Shown: piece after piece, positions 5,489-5,690 of the stretch | Position numbering within the stretch: position 1 is the first letter of the stretch | Layout: each line of letters begins with the position of its first letter | NCBI GenBank assembly: GCA_019309685.1 | Contig: JAFDFT010000177.1 | Coordinates: forward strand, 1 to 5,690 | Source of the DNA: Deltaproteobacteria bacterium | GTDB taxonomy: Bacteria > Desulfobacterota > Desulfobacteria > Desulfobacterales > JAABPS01 | Length of the DNA: 5,690 bases | Direction: 5' to 3' | The notes under the pieces: model-generated | Told to the model about the DNA's origin: nothing | The model's input: the letters and a program-made list of their open reading frames with translations, nothing else | Databases searched by the model: none | Made by a program: the position numbers and the translations under genes

Positions 5489-5690
5489 ATGCACGAACTT
5501 CCCGTAACCGAAAGTATTCTCGACATTGTTCTTAAGCACGCTGAAAAAAATGATGTGAAAGAAATAGTTACTATCTATCTAAATGTAGGTGAGCTTAGCG
5601 ATCTGGAAGATGAATGGATGCAGAAGTATTTTCAATATCTGAGTAAAGGCACACTTGCTGAAAACGCGCAGTTAAGCATCGAACGGATAC
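5489..5690 (+). CDS. hypA: Hydrogenase maturation nickel metallochaperone HypA (N-terminal part, cut by window edge)
   Basis: HypA delivers nickel to [NiFe]-hydrogenase (and, in some bacteria, urease) precursors, working with the GTPase HypB in the cytoplasm. The 67 visible codons begin MHELPVTESILDIVLKHA; the MHE start with His2 is the nickel-binding end of the family. VGELSDLEDEW (33-43) and LSKGTLAENAQLSIE (51-65) match the conserved VGELS and KGT.AE..L.I positions. The usual total is about 113-120 residues, so the two CxxC zinc-binding pairs fall outside the window. The ATG at 5489 has AAAGGA 7 nt upstream. Residues just after GELS (DLEDEWMQKYFQYL) are more acidic and aromatic than the common PEAL-type sequence, so this may be a paralogous HypA subgroup. 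It has its own promoter candidate at 5372-5400. Its neighbours beyond the window (hypB or a nickel enzyme) would tell which enzyme it serves. Confidence 0.88.
   Translation, partial: MHELPVTESILDIVLKHAEKNDVKEIVTIYLNVGELSDLEDEWMQKYFQYLSKGTLAENAQLSIERI

Overview
The window looks like part of the chromosome of an anaerobic, moderately AT-rich bacterium. A sulfate-reducing or syntrophic member of the Desulfobacterota is my best guess. That rests on a cysteine-dense multi-[4Fe-4S] protein beside a nickel metallochaperone gene (hypA), plus the general look of the proteins. It is inference; there is no rRNA or other taxonomic marker here.

Left part (1-3669, all minus strand): a compact operon for a dipeptide/oligopeptide/nickel-type ABC importer, transcribed right to left as permease dppB-like, permease dppC-like, ATPase dppD-like, ATPase dppF-like. 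The dppF-like gene runs off the left edge after 250 codons. Gaps are 67, 15 and 10 bp. Both ATPases have complete nucleotide-binding motifs and both permeases have the EAA coupling loop, so the membrane complex looks functional. No substrate-binding protein gene is present, so the substrate cannot be decided.

Middle (3670-4340): a 671-bp AT-rich, gene-free region between divergent genes. It holds a minus-strand promoter-like sequence (TTGACA, 17 bp, TAAAGT) overlaid by a perfect 9-bp palindrome at 3990-4013, a GC-rich hairpin at 3926-3963 that would lie in that transcript's leader, a second weaker promoter candidate near dppB, and a structured segment at 4232-4288 in front of the rightward gene.

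Right part (4341-5690, plus strand): a 334-residue iron-sulfur protein with a winged-helix-like N-terminus, an unusual cysteine-rich middle and a C-terminal 2x[4Fe-4S] ferredoxin domain. After a 143-bp gap with a good sigma70-type promoter comes the first 67 codons of a HypA-family nickel chaperone, cut by the right edge. These two genes suggest redox and nickel-enzyme metabolism (hydrogenase or another Ni enzyme). A link to the transporter, for example nickel or metallophore uptake by a Dpp/Nik-type system, is possible but not shown.

I found no CRISPR array, mobile element, tRNA or rRNA. The most notable items are the cysteine-rich protein and the palindrome-covered promoter in the divergent region.
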